Shown: positions 16,403-25,641 of the stretch, piece after piece | Layout of the letters: the number at the start of each line of letters is the position of its first letter | Numbering within the stretch: the stretch's first letter is position 1 | DNA from: Lysinibacillus fusiformis | GTDB taxonomy: Bacteria; Bacillota; Bacilli; Bacillales_A; Planococcaceae | Assembly: GCF_003049525.1 (NCBI RefSeq) | Contig: NZ_PYWL01000001.1 | Coordinates: 496,001-560,000, forward strand | Direction: 5' to 3' | DNA length: 64,000 bases | Notes under the pieces: model-generated | What the model was told of the DNA's origin: nothing | The model's input: only the letters and a program-made list of their open reading frames with translations | Database searches by the model: none | Program-made: the position numbers and the translations under genes

Positions 16403-19400
16403 CTAACGCATCTTTCTTGTTTCCTTATCCACTAAACTATAAACAATCGGTACAATATATAGTGTTAGTAACGTGGACGTCACAAGTCCTCCAATCACTG
16501 CAATTCCCATCGGTTGATTCATCTCTGTTCCTTCCCCAATGCCAAGTGCAAGTGGAAGCAATCCTAAAATAGTCGTTAACGCGGTCATTAAGATTGGACG
16601 GAGACGATCCTGAGTAGCCAGTAAAATGGCTTCATACGCTGACATACCACTCGCTTTTTGCTGGTTAATATAATCAACTAACACAATACCGTTATTTACA
16701 ACAATCCCTACAAGCACTAAAATTCCGATTACAGATGTCACACCTATTAATGTATTTGTGGCAAACATGGCAATTGCTACACCTATGATCATTAATGGCA
16801 CCGTAAACATAATGACAAACGGATATTTGAATGATTCAAATTGAGCAGCCATCACAATATAAACTAATATAATTGCCAGAATAACGGCTAGTAGCATATC
16901 ATCGATTGCACTATCATAAAGCTCTCGATCACCGCTAAATACAATTTGCGTAGTAGGTGATAAATGAGCACTCTCTATTGCTTTATCTACCTTTGTTGAC
17001 ATTCCGCCTAAAGATTCCTTCGTTTCATATTCAACAAAAAATGCCACTGCTGCAGCCTGATCAGAACGACGAATAGAGATGGGACCCTCTTCTATAGAAA
17101 CTGTTGCAACATCCTCTAATTTCACAAACAAGCCCGCAGGTGAACGAAGTTGCATTGCTTTTAGTGAATTCACACTATCGTTGAAGGTCTGTCCGAAACC
17201 TGTGTAGATAGGTAACACAGCACCATCCTCTGCGATTAATTGGGACGTTAATTGTCCTCTTGTCATTTGATTGACAGACTGTGCAATTTGGGCCGGTACA
17301 AAACCATAATCTTTTGCATTCTCTCGATTGACTTCAATTTGAATTTCTTGAACCGTATTATCTAAATCTGTGGAGACTTTCGTCACTTCTTCAATCGCTT
17401 GTAGCTCTTGTTGCACTTTATTAACAGCTTGTTGGAGCCTTCCTTCATCAGAGTCAGTTAATCTAAACGTTAAAGTATGTGGTGATGAGCCAGTTGCTGT
17501 CGATACGTTAAATGTCAGCTCAGTCTTATCTCCTAACTCTCCCTGTAATTCTTGCTCTAACTCTTCGACAAATTCAAAAATTGAGCGTTCTCTATCCACT
17601 AAAGGCACTAGCTTTACATACATTTCTGCTTGGTTCGGGCTAGTTTGTCCACGTGATTGAGATTGTTGTGTGCCACCAATTAAACTAACATAAACATCTA
17701 CATCTTTTTCCTGCTTTAAACGTTCCTCGATCTTCCTGACAACCTTTTCAGTTTCAGATACAGCTACACCCTTTTCAAGATTGACGCTAATGGTTGTGAA
17801 TCCTTCATCGGTAGGTGGTAAAAATTCAGTACCAATTCTAGTCAATCCGAATAATGATAGGCCAAAGCAAGCTACTGTGAAAATTAGAATGAGCATACGA
17901 TGCTTCAGAACCCAAACAATAGACGATTTGTATCGCTTATAAAATTGAGATTGACTACGCTGCTTGTAAACGTTAATACTTTTCATTTTTAAAAGACGAC
18001 TCGCTAGCATCGGCACTACTGTAAGGGCAACTACTAAAGAGGCAATTAAACTAAATGAAATTGTGAGAGCAAATTCTGTGAAAATTTGTCCAATCAATCC
18101 TTCGATGAACATAACAGGAATAAAGACAGCTATTGTTGTTAGTGTTGAAGCTGTGATAGCAAGAGCCACTTCCCTTGTCCCTTCCATTGCTGCTGTAATA
18201 GGATCTTTTCCTAGCCCTAAGTGTCTTTCAATATTTTCAATAACAACGATTGCATTATCCACTAGCATGCCAATACCCAAAGCTAGAGCACCTAAAGTCA
18301 TAATATTGAGTGAAAAATCAGCAAAAAACATCAATACAAATGTCACTATAACTGAATAGGGGATAGCGATACCAATGATGATAGGGCTCTTTATACTGCG
18401 TAAGAACACAAAAAGGACGAACATTGCAAATAATCCTCCTAAAATTAAGGAAGAGCCGATATTACTGATAGCAACATCCACGTAGTTGCCCTGATCTACT
18501 AATATGTCTGCTGTTATTCCCCTGTATTGCTCTTTCTCTAGCAGATCATTTAAGGTTTGTTGAAACTCCTTTGACACTTCTGCAGTATTCGCACCCGACT
18601 CCTGTATGACAGACATAAGAACTGCTGCATGCTCATTGGCACGAGTTGTCGTTACAGATGGCTGTTCTGCCCTTTTAACAGAGCCGAGATTGCCAACTGT
18701 TAACGCTTCACCTGTTAAAGGATTCACAGAAACGATTAAATTGGCTATATCTTCAGGGGAGGTTAATGTACTAACAATCCGTGTTGTTAACATTTTTCCA
18801 TCATTAGTTAAAACCGGATCACCAGGAAGTGATACATTGTTCGCTTGAACGATTTGAATAATATCTGCCTGTGTTAAGCCTTTTTCGACTAGCTTTCCCT
18901 CATCTAATGTAATTTGTATTTCCTCTATAAGCTTCCCCGAAACATTCACACTTGCGACACCCTCTGTCCGTCGAAGCTCTTTTTCTAAATCCTCTGCTAA
19001 TAAGCGCACATCAACATTTTCATTTTCTGCGCGCAATGATAGCTGAATAATTGGAAATTGAGATGGATCAAACTTTAAAAAGCTTGGCTTGCCCGAATCA
19101 TTGGGAAGAGGTGTCATATCAATTCTTTGTAAAATATCAAGTTGGACATCTTCTAGGTTGGTGGACCAATTGAACTCAAGGACGATTAAATTGCTTCCTT
19201 CTTGCGAGGTTGACTGTAGTTTCTTAATGCCTGGTAAGGTGGCTAGTGTTGCCTCTAAAGGCTTCGTTACTCTCTCATTCACCTCTGTTGGGCTTGCTCC
19301 AGGATAGGAGGTGACTACTACACCTATCGGAGGATTTAACTCCGGAATTAAAGTAATTGGTATTTTTAATAACGATACACCGCCTAATAAAATGACAAAA

Positions 19401-19456
19401 AGCATCGTTACAATTGTAAAGACCGGTCTTTTAATTGAAAAATTACTAATGTTCAT
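16403..19456 (-). CDS. RND-superfamily efflux transporter (AcrB/HAE1-like)
   Basis: A 1017-residue pump with the duplicated RND layout: TM1 near 12-30, porter loop 35-330, TM2-6, TM7 near 525, second porter loop, TM8-12 ending near 1005. TM4 carries GIGMLVDNAIVVIENIERH; the AcrB Asp407 position is kept while Asp408 is Asn, a variant common in Gram-positive HAE1 pumps. TM10 has VGIVVNNGIVLVDYINQ. It exports drugs, lipids or peptides using the proton gradient. No membrane-fusion partner is adjacent. AAAGGAG precedes ATG. Followed closely by the SDR gene; a possible lipid-related operon is inference. Confidence 0.92.
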   Translation of the reverse strand: MNISNFSIKRPVFTIVTMLFVILLGGVSLLKIPITLIPELNPPIGVVVTSYPGASPTEVNERVTKPLEATLATLPGIKKLQSTSQEGSNLIVLEFNWSTNLEDVQLDILQRIDMTPLPNDSGKPSFLKFDPSQFPIIQLSLRAENENVDVRLLAEDLEKELRRTEGVASVNVSGKLIEEIQITLDEGKLVEKGLTQADIIQIVQANNVSLPGDPVLTNDGKMLTTRIVSTLTSPEDIANLIVSVNPLTGEALTVGNLGSVKRAEQPSVTTTRANEHAAVLMSVIQESGANTAEVSKEFQQTLNDLLEKEQYRGITADILVDQGNYVDVAISNIGSSLILGGLFAMFVLFVFLRSIKSPIIIGIAIPYSVIVTFVLMFFADFSLNIMTLGALALGIGMLVDNAIVVIENIERHLGLGKDPITAAMEGTREVALAITASTLTTIAVFIPVMFIEGLIGQIFTEFALTISFSLIASLVVALTVVPMLASRLLKMKSINVYKQRSQSQFYKRYKSSIVWVLKHRMLILIFTVACFGLSLFGLTRIGTEFLPPTDEGFTTISVNLEKGVAVSETEKVVRKIEERLKQEKDVDVYVSLIGGTQQSQSRGQTSPNQAEMYVKLVPLVDRERSIFEFVEELEQELQGELGDKTELTFNVSTATGSSPHTLTFRLTDSDEGRLQQAVNKVQQELQAIEEVTKVSTDLDNTVQEIQIEVNRENAKDYGFVPAQIAQSVNQMTRGQLTSQLIAEDGAVLPIYTGFGQTFNDSVNSLKAMQLRSPAGLFVKLEDVATVSIEEGPISIRRSDQAAAVAFFVEYETKESLGGMSTKVDKAIESAHLSPTTQIVFSGDRELYDSAIDDMLLAVILAIILVYIVMAAQFESFKYPFVIMFTVPLMIIGVAIAMFATNTLIGVTSVIGILVLVGIVVNNGIVLVDYINQQKASGMSAYEAILLATQDRLRPILMTALTTILGLLPLALGIGEGTEMNQPMGIAVIGGLVTSTLLTLYIVPIVYSLVDKETRKMR

Positions 19457-19604
19457 ATGATAAACTCCTTTTTCTGCCTCTTCCTTTCTATGATAGCCGA
19501 AAAGGGGATTATTTTATAAATAGGCTAATTTTCTACCATCTAGCGATGGCAATCTTAAATTTCCTAATACTTTATATATTCTACAGTCAGTGTCAAATTT
19601 CCTT

Positions 19605-19643
19605 GAAAAAAAACACGAATCGCAAAATTGTCGATTCGTGTTT
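19605..19643 (-). terminator. Terminator after prfC
   Basis: Perfect 12-base arms AAACACGAATCG (19611-19622) and complement (19632-19643), with T8 on the minus strand. It starts within 10 bases of the prfC stop. Confidence 0.92.
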
Positions 19644-19648
19644 GACTA

Positions 19649-21226
19649 TTAAAGAAGGCTATAAAGTTTAATGTTCTCGTTTTTATCGTTAAACCAACGC
19701 ATGGCAAATTCATTTTCGAATAAGAACACAAGGTTGTCAAAGCGGTCTTTCACCAGCATTGAACGACCAGAGGACATGGACTCTTTAACATCCTCTTCAT
19801 TTTCAATCCAACGTGCAATTTTTGAACCAATTGGCTCCATTCTTACTTCCACATTGTATTCATTTTTCATACGATGTTCGAATACTTCAAATTGCAGTTG
19901 ACCCACTGCTCCAAGAATAACTTCCTCTGTGTGCAGTGTTTTATAATATTGAATAGCACCTTCCTGTACTAATTGTAAAATACCTTTATGGAATTGCTTC
20001 GATTTCATTACATTTTTAGCCGTTACACGGACAAATAACTCTGGTGTAAACTGTGGTAATTTTTCAAATTGGAATGTTTTCTTACCACCCACAACTGTGT
20101 CTCCAATTTGATAAGTCCCCGTATCATATAACCCGATAATATCTCCAGCAACCGCTTCATCTACAGTCTCACGATCATCAGCTAGGAATTGTGTAGATTG
20201 CGTAACTTTAAAGGATTTGCCTGTACGAGACAATGTCATATTCATGCCACGCTCAAATTTACCAGAAACAATACGTACAAAGGCAATACGGTCACGGTGC
20301 GCAGGATTCATATTAGCTTGAATTTTGAATATGAATCCTGAAAATTCTTCTTGTTCAAGCGGATCAATAAACTGCTCATCTTCCGTAATTCTAGGCTGTG
20401 GTATTGGTGCAAATTGTAAGTAAGTTTCTAGGAATGTTTGTACACCAAAGTTTGTTAAAGCTGAACCAAAGAACACTGGTGTTAATTCGCCACGACGAAT
20501 TTTTTCCTCCGAATATTCATTACCAGCCTCGTCTAATAGTAAAATATCGTCCATTGCTTGAGAATAATAAGAAGTGACTTTCATTGGATGTTCTACAGCA
20601 AGTTCACCATTTTCATCTATTGGTAGAAAGCGCTCTGTCTCATCCGTACGGAACTGCTCAATACGCTTATTGTAACGATCATAAATACCAAGAAACTCTT
20701 TCCCCATACCAATCGGCCAGTTCATTGGATACGCATTAATCCCTAGTACTTCCTCAAGCTCTTCAATTAGCTCAAGCGGCTCTTTCCCTTGTCGGTCTAA
20801 TTTATTAATAAAAGTGAAAATTGGAATACCGCGCATTTTACAAACCTTAAATAGCTTTAATGTCTGTGCCTCGATCCCTTTAGCAGCATCCACTACCATG
20901 ACAGCACTATCTACTGCCATTAGTGTACGATACGTATCTTCTGAGAAGTCTTGGTGCCCAGGAGTATCCAAGATGTTTACACGTGAGCCATTATAGTCAA
21001 ACTGCATCACGGAAGAAGTTACAGAGATACCACGTTGCTTTTCGATTTCCATCCAGTCAGATGTTGCAAACTTACCTGTTTTTTTCCCTTTTACTGTTCC
21101 TGCGTCACGAATGGCGCCACCAAAAAGTAAAAGCTTTTCTGTAATCGTCGTTTTCCCAGCATCAGGGTGACTGATAATGGCAAAAGTACGACGCGATTGT
21201 ATATCTTTTTCTAAATTTGAATTCAT
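19649..21226 (-). CDS. prfC: Peptide chain release factor 3 (RF3)
   Basis: RF3 is the GTPase that recycles RF1/RF2 from the ribosome after termination. The 525-residue protein has the G-domain motifs [15 protein letters not shown] (P loop), RGISVTSS (switch I), DTPGHQDF (G3) and NKLD (G4), then the EF-Tu-like domain II and the RF3 C-terminal domain. Full length. It follows murE on the same strand with 135 bases between, including a hairpin at 21306-21342. The murE-prfC pairing is also seen in Staphylococcus aureus, which I state from memory. Confidence 0.97.
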   Translation of the reverse strand: MNSNLEKDIQSRRTFAIISHPDAGKTTITEKLLLFGGAIRDAGTVKGKKTGKFATSDWMEIEKQRGISVTSSVMQFDYNGSRVNILDTPGHQDFSEDTYRTLMAVDSAVMVVDAAKGIEAQTLKLFKVCKMRGIPIFTFINKLDRQGKEPLELIEELEEVLGINAYPMNWPIGMGKEFLGIYDRYNKRIEQFRTDETERFLPIDENGELAVEHPMKVTSYYSQAMDDILLLDEAGNEYSEEKIRRGELTPVFFGSALTNFGVQTFLETYLQFAPIPQPRITEDEQFIDPLEQEEFSGFIFKIQANMNPAHRDRIAFVRIVSGKFERGMNMTLSRTGKSFKVTQSTQFLADDRETVDEAVAGDIIGLYDTGTYQIGDTVVGGKKTFQFEKLPQFTPELFVRVTAKNVMKSKQFHKGILQLVQEGAIQYYKTLHTEEVILGAVGQLQFEVFEHRMKNEYNVEVRMEPIGSKIARWIENEEDVKESMSSGRSMLVKDRFDNLVFLFENEFAMRWFNDKNENIKLYSLL

Positions 21227-21305
21227 CTCGTCATTCTCCTTTTTTCATACTTAATAATAATAAAAGAAGACTTGCCTTTCGTACAACCTTTTTACATGAA
21301 ATCGC

Positions 21306-21342
21306 CAAAAAGAAAACCCTTTAGTACTATCTAAAAGGGTTT
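21306..21342 (-). terminator. Terminator or attenuating hairpin between murE and prfC
   Basis: On the minus strand AAACCCTTTTAG pairs with CTAAAGGGTTTT, followed by CTTTTTGG. The T tract is short, so partial read-through into prfC is plausible. Confidence 0.7.
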
Positions 21343-21361
21343 CCTAAGATCTTATATTCCA

Positions 21362-22828
21362 TCAAACAAATTTCAATCGGCCAGCTTCTATTGCTATTTC
21401 TGCATCACTATGTGGAAATTTTGTATTTTCAATAATTTGATAATCCTCATGGCCTTTACCAGCAAAAATGATCATATCGCCTGGTTCAGCAACCTCAATG
21501 GCATGTCGGACTGCCTCTGCACGATCCCCGATGCAAGCAAAATTGTCATGTAACATCCCTTTGGCTAAATCACCTGTAATACTATTATAGTCCTCATAGC
21601 GTGGGTCATCTGTTGTCAGAATGACATACTCTGCTGCCGACGCCTTCTCAGCCATTGCAGGACGTTTTGATTTATCGCGGTTACCACCTGTCCCAACTAA
21701 GAAAATAAGTTTGCCCTTTTTATATGGTTGTGCTGCTTCAATCGCTTTTTCAATGGCATCAGGTGTATGTGCATAATCAACAAACATTTGAACAGGTAGG
21801 TCAGAGCATACTTTTTCCATACGACCTTTAACTGGTGGGAGTTGCTCGATTTGCTCAATAATGGCTTCCATAGTATAGCCACGACCATAAAATGCCACTA
21901 TCGCTGCTAACACATTATAAATGTTAAATTCACCTAGTAAATTCATTTTCACACGATAAATTCCTTCTGACATCTCCACATCAAAGGATGTCATATAATC
22001 GTGATATTCACAGTTAATGGCACGGAAATCTGCTGTTTCATTTTTTAAACCATATGTCCACACTGGAAATGGTGTCATAGCTGCGTATCGCTCTGACCAC
22101 GCATCATCGGCATTTAGCACAACAAATTTATTTTTTTCTAAATCTTGTCCAAGCTGGGAGAATAATAAACCTTTAGCATGGCCATATTCCTCCATCGTAC
22201 CATGGAAATCAAGATGATCGTGCGTTAGATTTGTAAAAATAGCAATATCATAGTCAACACCTGCTAAACGTCCAAGTGCTAAGCCATGGGATGAAACCTC
22301 CATCGTCATTAAACGACAGCCTTCCATTTTTGCTCTAAAAATCATTTGTTGCGTCGATAACGCATCACTCGTTGTATTGGCAGATTCATATAGAATTCCA
22401 TTTAAATTAAAGCCAATTGTGCCAGATAGGGCCGATTTTTCACCCATACCATGCATGATATTTTGAATAATACCCGTCACAGATGTTTTACCATTCGTTC
22501 CCGTTACCCCGATCATCGTTATATCTTTTGAAGGATAATCAAAAAACTTTGCGGCTAATAAGCCTACTGCACGGTCCGTGTCTTTCACAATTACTTGAGC
22601 AATAGTCTCACCTAGTGGTAATTCTCGGTCCGTTACAACAATCGTAGCCCCGCCATCTACAGCCTTTTGAGCATAATCATGTCCATCCACTGTATAACCT
22701 TTAATACAAACAAACATACTATTTGGCTGTACACTTCTTGAATCCACTACGATATCAGTTACTTGGTCTGGCAACATGCCAATTATTTTTTTCAAAGGTA
22801 ATGCACTTAACAATTCCTCTGCATACAT
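21362..22828 (-). CDS. murE: UDP-N-acetylmuramyl-tripeptide synthetase MurE, likely L-lysine type
   Basis: MurE adds the third residue to the cell-wall precursor UDP-MurNAc-Ala-Glu. The 488-residue protein has the ATP loop GVTGTNGKTS (107-116), TTSDALSTQQ, MEVSSHGLALGR and the C-terminal Mur ligase domain. The amino-acid selectivity loop reads DDPR (407-410) rather than the DNPR usual for diaminopimelate ligases; a DDPR variant is known from Thermotoga MurE, which adds lysine. Lysinibacillus walls contain Lys in vegetative cells, so a Lys enzyme fits. Location outside a mur/fts cluster, beside prfC, also fits. Start ATG 22828 has GGAGG 8 bases upstream; the TTG at 22843 does not. Confidence 0.93.
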   Translation of the reverse strand: MYAEELLSALPLKKIIGMLPDQVTDIVVDSRSVQPNSMFVCIKGYTVDGHDYAQKAVDGGATIVVTDRELPLGETIAQVIVKDTDRAVGLLAAKFFDYPSKDITMIGVTGTNGKTSVTGIIQNIMHGMGEKSALSGTIGFNLNGILYESANTTSDALSTQQMIFRAKMEGCRLMTMEVSSHGLALGRLAGVDYDIAIFTNLTHDHLDFHGTMEEYGHAKGLLFSQLGQDLEKNKFVVLNADDAWSERYAAMTPFPVWTYGLKNETADFRAINCEYHDYMTSFDVEMSEGIYRVKMNLLGEFNIYNVLAAIVAFYGRGYTMEAIIEQIEQLPPVKGRMEKVCSDLPVQMFVDYAHTPDAIEKAIEAAQPYKKGKLIFLVGTGGNRDKSKRPAMAEKASAAEYVILTTDDPRYEDYNSITGDLAKGMLHDNFACIGDRAEAVRHAIEVAEPGDMIIFAGKGHEDYQIIENTKFPHSDAEIAIEAGRLKFV

Positions 22829-23150
22829 TTCATAGTCCTCCAATCAATCTCTACACTCACGTCATCATTTTTGATTATTCGACAAAAAACGACAATATGA
22901 ATCCCCCCACGTTCTATTGAATTTATTTTACTACTTATTTCGTGATAAATAAAATGTCTCTGTGCTGTTTTTTCAACGAAAACGCTTACATTTGAACAAA
23001 AAACACGTTTTCTTCGAAATTTTCATAAATAATCACAAATCGGCATTTTTCGACACGTCTAGGATGGGATTTTTGGGAACATTTTTCTATACAAAGGAGG
23101 GGTTTTTTGAATGAGGGTATCTTCATTTGAAAAAAGATACCCCCATTTTA
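22829..23150. other. Intergenic region upstream of murE
   Basis: About 320 AT-rich bases. At 22977-22990 CGAAAACGCTTACA resembles a catabolite-responsive element with one mismatch at the edge. At about 23115-23145 a hairpin GGGTATCTT / AAGATACCC lies just past the aldehyde dehydrogenase stop and may terminate it, though its minus-strand tail is not T-rich. A 16-codon frame after an AAAGGAGGGG at 23095 is inside this hairpin and is not called as a gene. Confidence 0.45.
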
Positions 23151-24539
23151 CTATTTCATAATAGAGCGTACAATTTTCACCTTTTGATTATAGGGTGGAA
23201 AAAGTACATTCGTCTCAAGCTTAGAAGATTTCTTTAAAATGGATTTTGAATGTGTAAAGTTTTCAAAGCTCGCTTTACCATGATAAGCTTTCACACCTGA
23301 AGGACCAACACCTCCAAATGGTAAATGTAAGTTACCAACATGTGTAATAGTATCATTAATACATCCTCCACCGAATGGCAATTCCTCTAAAAAGTATTGA
23401 GTCGCTTTTTCGTGCTCTGAGAAGAAATATGCCGCTAGTGGTTTCGGCAATTGGCGAATTTGATGGATAGCTAGTGGTAAATCGTTATACATCATAACAG
23501 GTAGGATAGGACCAAAAAGCTCTTCCTGCATCGATGGACTTGTCCACTTTACATATTCGATGATTGTTGGTTCAATATATAAATCATCTCGATCTATCCG
23601 CCCGCCAAATGTTATAGCATCTCGCTCTTCCTTAATAATTTGCTGTAAACGATCAAACTGTCTAAGATTCACGATGCGTCCGTAATCAGGGCTTTTTAAT
23701 GGGTTCTTCCCATAAAAAGAACGTATTGTTTCTTTTAAAATTTTCATAAAGCGATCATACACATCTTTGTGAACAAGTAAATAATCTGGTGCCACACATG
23801 TTTGCCCAGTATTTGTAAATTTACCCCATACAATCCGCTTCGCTGCTACTTCTAGGTTCGCTGTTTGATCGACAATAGCTGGACTTTTCCCTCCAAGTTC
23901 TAAAGCAATAGGAGTTAGTCGTTCTGCTGCTGCCTTAGCTACCACTTTGCCGACTGCAACACTTCCTGTAAAAAAGATATAGTCAAAGGAAGCATGGATT
24001 AAGGCAGTAACCTCATCTTTTTCCCCTTCCACTATACGTACATAGGACGGGTGGAATGTTTCTTCAATTACTTTTTTTACGATGGCTGCAGTGTGTACAG
24101 ATGTTTCTGACGGTTTGACAATAGCTGTATTACCGCCAACAATCGCACCTACCAGTGGTTCCATGACCAATTGAAATGGGTAATTGAAAGGTCCAATTAT
24201 TAATGTAACACCATACGGTTCACGAACAATAAAGCTCTTACCCATCTGATATTGAATAGGTGTTTTGACAGCTTCTGGCGCCATCCATTCTTCCACATGC
24301 TTCACCATATGAGAAATACTATCTAAGACAATGCCAATTTCAGTTGCATAAGCTTCAAACTCACTTTTCCGAAGGTCTAAGTATAGGGCGTTCAGTATTT
24401 CCTTTTCATATTTCAAAATGGATTTCTTTAGTTTTTTTAATTGCTCTTTTCGAAACTTGACACTTTTAGTGGCACGAGAAAAATAAAATTGACGCTGCTC
24501 TGTTATCATATTTTCCACATCTTGAGACGTAAAATTCAT
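23151..24539 (-). CDS. Aldehyde dehydrogenase, class 3 type (YwdH-like)
   Basis: A 462-residue NAD(P)+-dependent aldehyde dehydrogenase. The short length without the usual N-terminal extension and the wording ELGGKSPAIVD (catalytic Glu), FFTGSVAVGK and GQTCVAPDY (catalytic Cys) place it with the class 3 fatty-aldehyde group, such as Bacillus YwdH. No C-terminal membrane anchor is visible. ATG at 24539 is chosen: GGGGTG lies 8 bases before it, while the preceding TTG is too close. The gene stands alone; the physiological aldehyde is unknown. Confidence 0.9.
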   Translation of the reverse strand: MNFTSQDVENMITEQRQFYFSRATKSVKFRKEQLKKLKKSILKYEKEILNALYLDLRKSEFEAYATEIGIVLDSISHMVKHVEEWMAPEAVKTPIQYQMGKSFIVREPYGVTLIIGPFNYPFQLVMEPLVGAIVGGNTAIVKPSETSVHTAAIVKKVIEETFHPSYVRIVEGEKDEVTALIHASFDYIFFTGSVAVGKVVAKAAAERLTPIALELGGKSPAIVDQTANLEVAAKRIVWGKFTNTGQTCVAPDYLLVHKDVYDRFMKILKETIRSFYGKNPLKSPDYGRIVNLRQFDRLQQIIKEERDAITFGGRIDRDDLYIEPTIIEYVKWTSPSMQEELFGPILPVMMYNDLPLAIHQIRQLPKPLAAYFFSEHEKATQYFLEELPFGGGCINDTITHVGNLHLPFGGVGPSGVKAYHGKASFENFTHSKSILKKSSKLETNVLFPPYNQKVKIVRSIMK

Positions 24540-24743
24540 CAATAAAGCACCCCTTTTTCAAAAATGGCATACATAGTTTTTTCATTTCGAAACAAACTAT
24601 CATTGTCTATACGATACAACATCAGGAGGGAAAAATCCTCTTTCTACATCAGGGAGGATGAAATTTGAGTATGTAAAATGTTTTAGTTTTTTTATCTCGG
24701 GAAATATACAACTACATATTAATTAAAACGGGGGCGTAGATGA

Positions 24744-24896
24744 ATGAAAACAACAACGACATGGTGGGAGTCTATTTTTTCAGGACCATTATCGCATGGG
24801 ATTTGTGAAGAAAAATTAATGCTTTTGCAAGATGAGGCTTTCTTATATCTTTCTACAGCACCAGTAGAAATAGAAGAAGATCTTGAAGTAAATTAA
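24744..24896 (+). CDS. Small hypothetical protein (50 aa)
   Basis: An open frame of 50 codons starting MKTTTTWWESIF and ending in an acidic tail EIEEDLEV. A GGGGG run 10-15 bases upstream is a weak ribosome site. It is followed at once by a strong terminator (24900-24935), which supports a real short transcript from the left. An overlapping ATG at 24740 is in another frame and stops after 22 codons. Function unknown; it could be a small regulatory or structural peptide. Confidence 0.5.
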   Translation: MKTTTTWWESIFSGPLSHGICEEKLMLLQDEAFLYLSTAPVEIEEDLEVN

Positions 24897-24899
24897 AAG

Positions 24900-24935
24900 A
24901 AAGCGCATTATAGGATACCCCTATAATGCGCTTTT
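24900..24935. terminator. Bidirectional terminator
   Basis: Arms GCGCATTATAGG (24903-24914) and complement (24920-24931) with A and T tracts outside. It serves the 50-codon gene and the convergent FMN reductase gene. Confidence 0.88.
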
Positions 24936-24942
24936 ATCATAT

Positions 24943-25476
24943 TTAATTAGCAATTAATACTCGTTGCAACTGCTTTAGCTCTGCTTCCAATCTGTTGATT
25001 GCTTCTTCTTCTATGGCAAAGCCTCCTTCATCCAGACGAATAATTTGTTTATCCACAATATAAACTGAATGTGATATTGTGGTCGCCCCGAGTACAGCTA
25101 AAACGGGCTTTAAAGCATACTCTAATGCTAATAAATGACCAATAGAACCTCCGACAGCAATAGGTAGTATGACCTTCTCATGCAGAGCTTTCTGGGGTAG
25201 TACATCTAAATAAGTCTTCAATATCCCTGTAAAGGATGCTTTGTATATTGGGGTTAAAATGATCACTATTTGTGCTTCCTCGACCCATTTATTCTCTAGC
25301 TGGATACTTTCGCTCCCAAAATTGGCTGTCATTAAATCTTTTGCTGGTAGCTCATGAACATAATTAGAATGGACTTCTACTCCTTGTGCCATTAGATGAT
25401 TTACAACCTTTTCATGAATTGCCGTAACTCTAGAGCTTTTCGAGTTACTTCCATTAATAATTACTGCTTTTGTCAT
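24943..25476 (-). CDS. NADPH-dependent FMN reductase, SsuE-like
   Basis: A 177-residue flavodoxin-fold protein. It begins AVIINGSNSKSSR, the phosphate loop for FMN, and carries the PIYKASFTGILKTYLDVLP segment typical of SsuE/MsuE reductases that supply reduced flavin to alkanesulfonate monooxygenases. No ssuD or sulfonate transporter is in the window, so it may instead be a general azo- or quinone-type flavin reductase. GGAGTGGGG precedes ATG. A long hairpin (25505-25559) lies in its upstream region. Confidence 0.85.
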   Translation of the reverse strand: MTKAVIINGSNSKSSRVTAIHEKVVNHLMAQGVEVHSNYVHELPAKDLMTANFGSESIQLENKWVEEAQIVIILTPIYKASFTGILKTYLDVLPQKALHEKVILPIAVGGSIGHLLALEYALKPVLAVLGATTISHSVYIVDKQIIRLDEGGFAIEEEAINRLEAELKQLQRVLIAN

Positions 25477-25504
25477 TTCCCCACTCCTTTTATTTTTTTA
25501 AGCC

Positions 25505-25559
25505 ATTAAAAAAGCTTCTATTTTACAATCAAACGGAAACCGCCTTGTAAAATAGAAGC
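25505..25559 (-). terminator. Terminator or leader attenuator between lpd and the FMN reductase gene
   Basis: Perfect 15-base arms GCTTCTATTTTACAA (25514-25528) and complement (25545-25559), loop of 16, followed on the minus strand by T6. It terminates the upstream lipoamide dehydrogenase gene, but a possible promoter (TTGACT near 25630, minus strand) lies before it and the FMN reductase starts only 30 bases after it. Confidence 0.8.
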
Positions 25560-25641
25560 CTCTAGATGCCTAGTCAACTTCAAAACCAAGTATTCTTATA
25601 AAATTAATCTAACATATATTCCTTTAAAGTCAATAGCTTTT

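Noticed and set aside
23095..23152. 16-codon frame after an AAAGGAGGGG
   Set aside because: It coincides with a hairpin and is too short and unconserved-looking to call; the purine run may be chance.
24620..24715. 22-codon frame after CAGGGAGG and a small direct repeat ACATCAGGAGGG / ACATCAGGGAGG
   Set aside because: The ribosome-like site abuts the ATG and the peptide is unremarkable; the repeat is imperfect and only 12 bases.
25505..25559. SAM or T-box riboswitch in front of the FMN reductase
   Set aside because: Neither the SAM-I core nor the T-box GGTGG signature is present; only a simple hairpin is seen.
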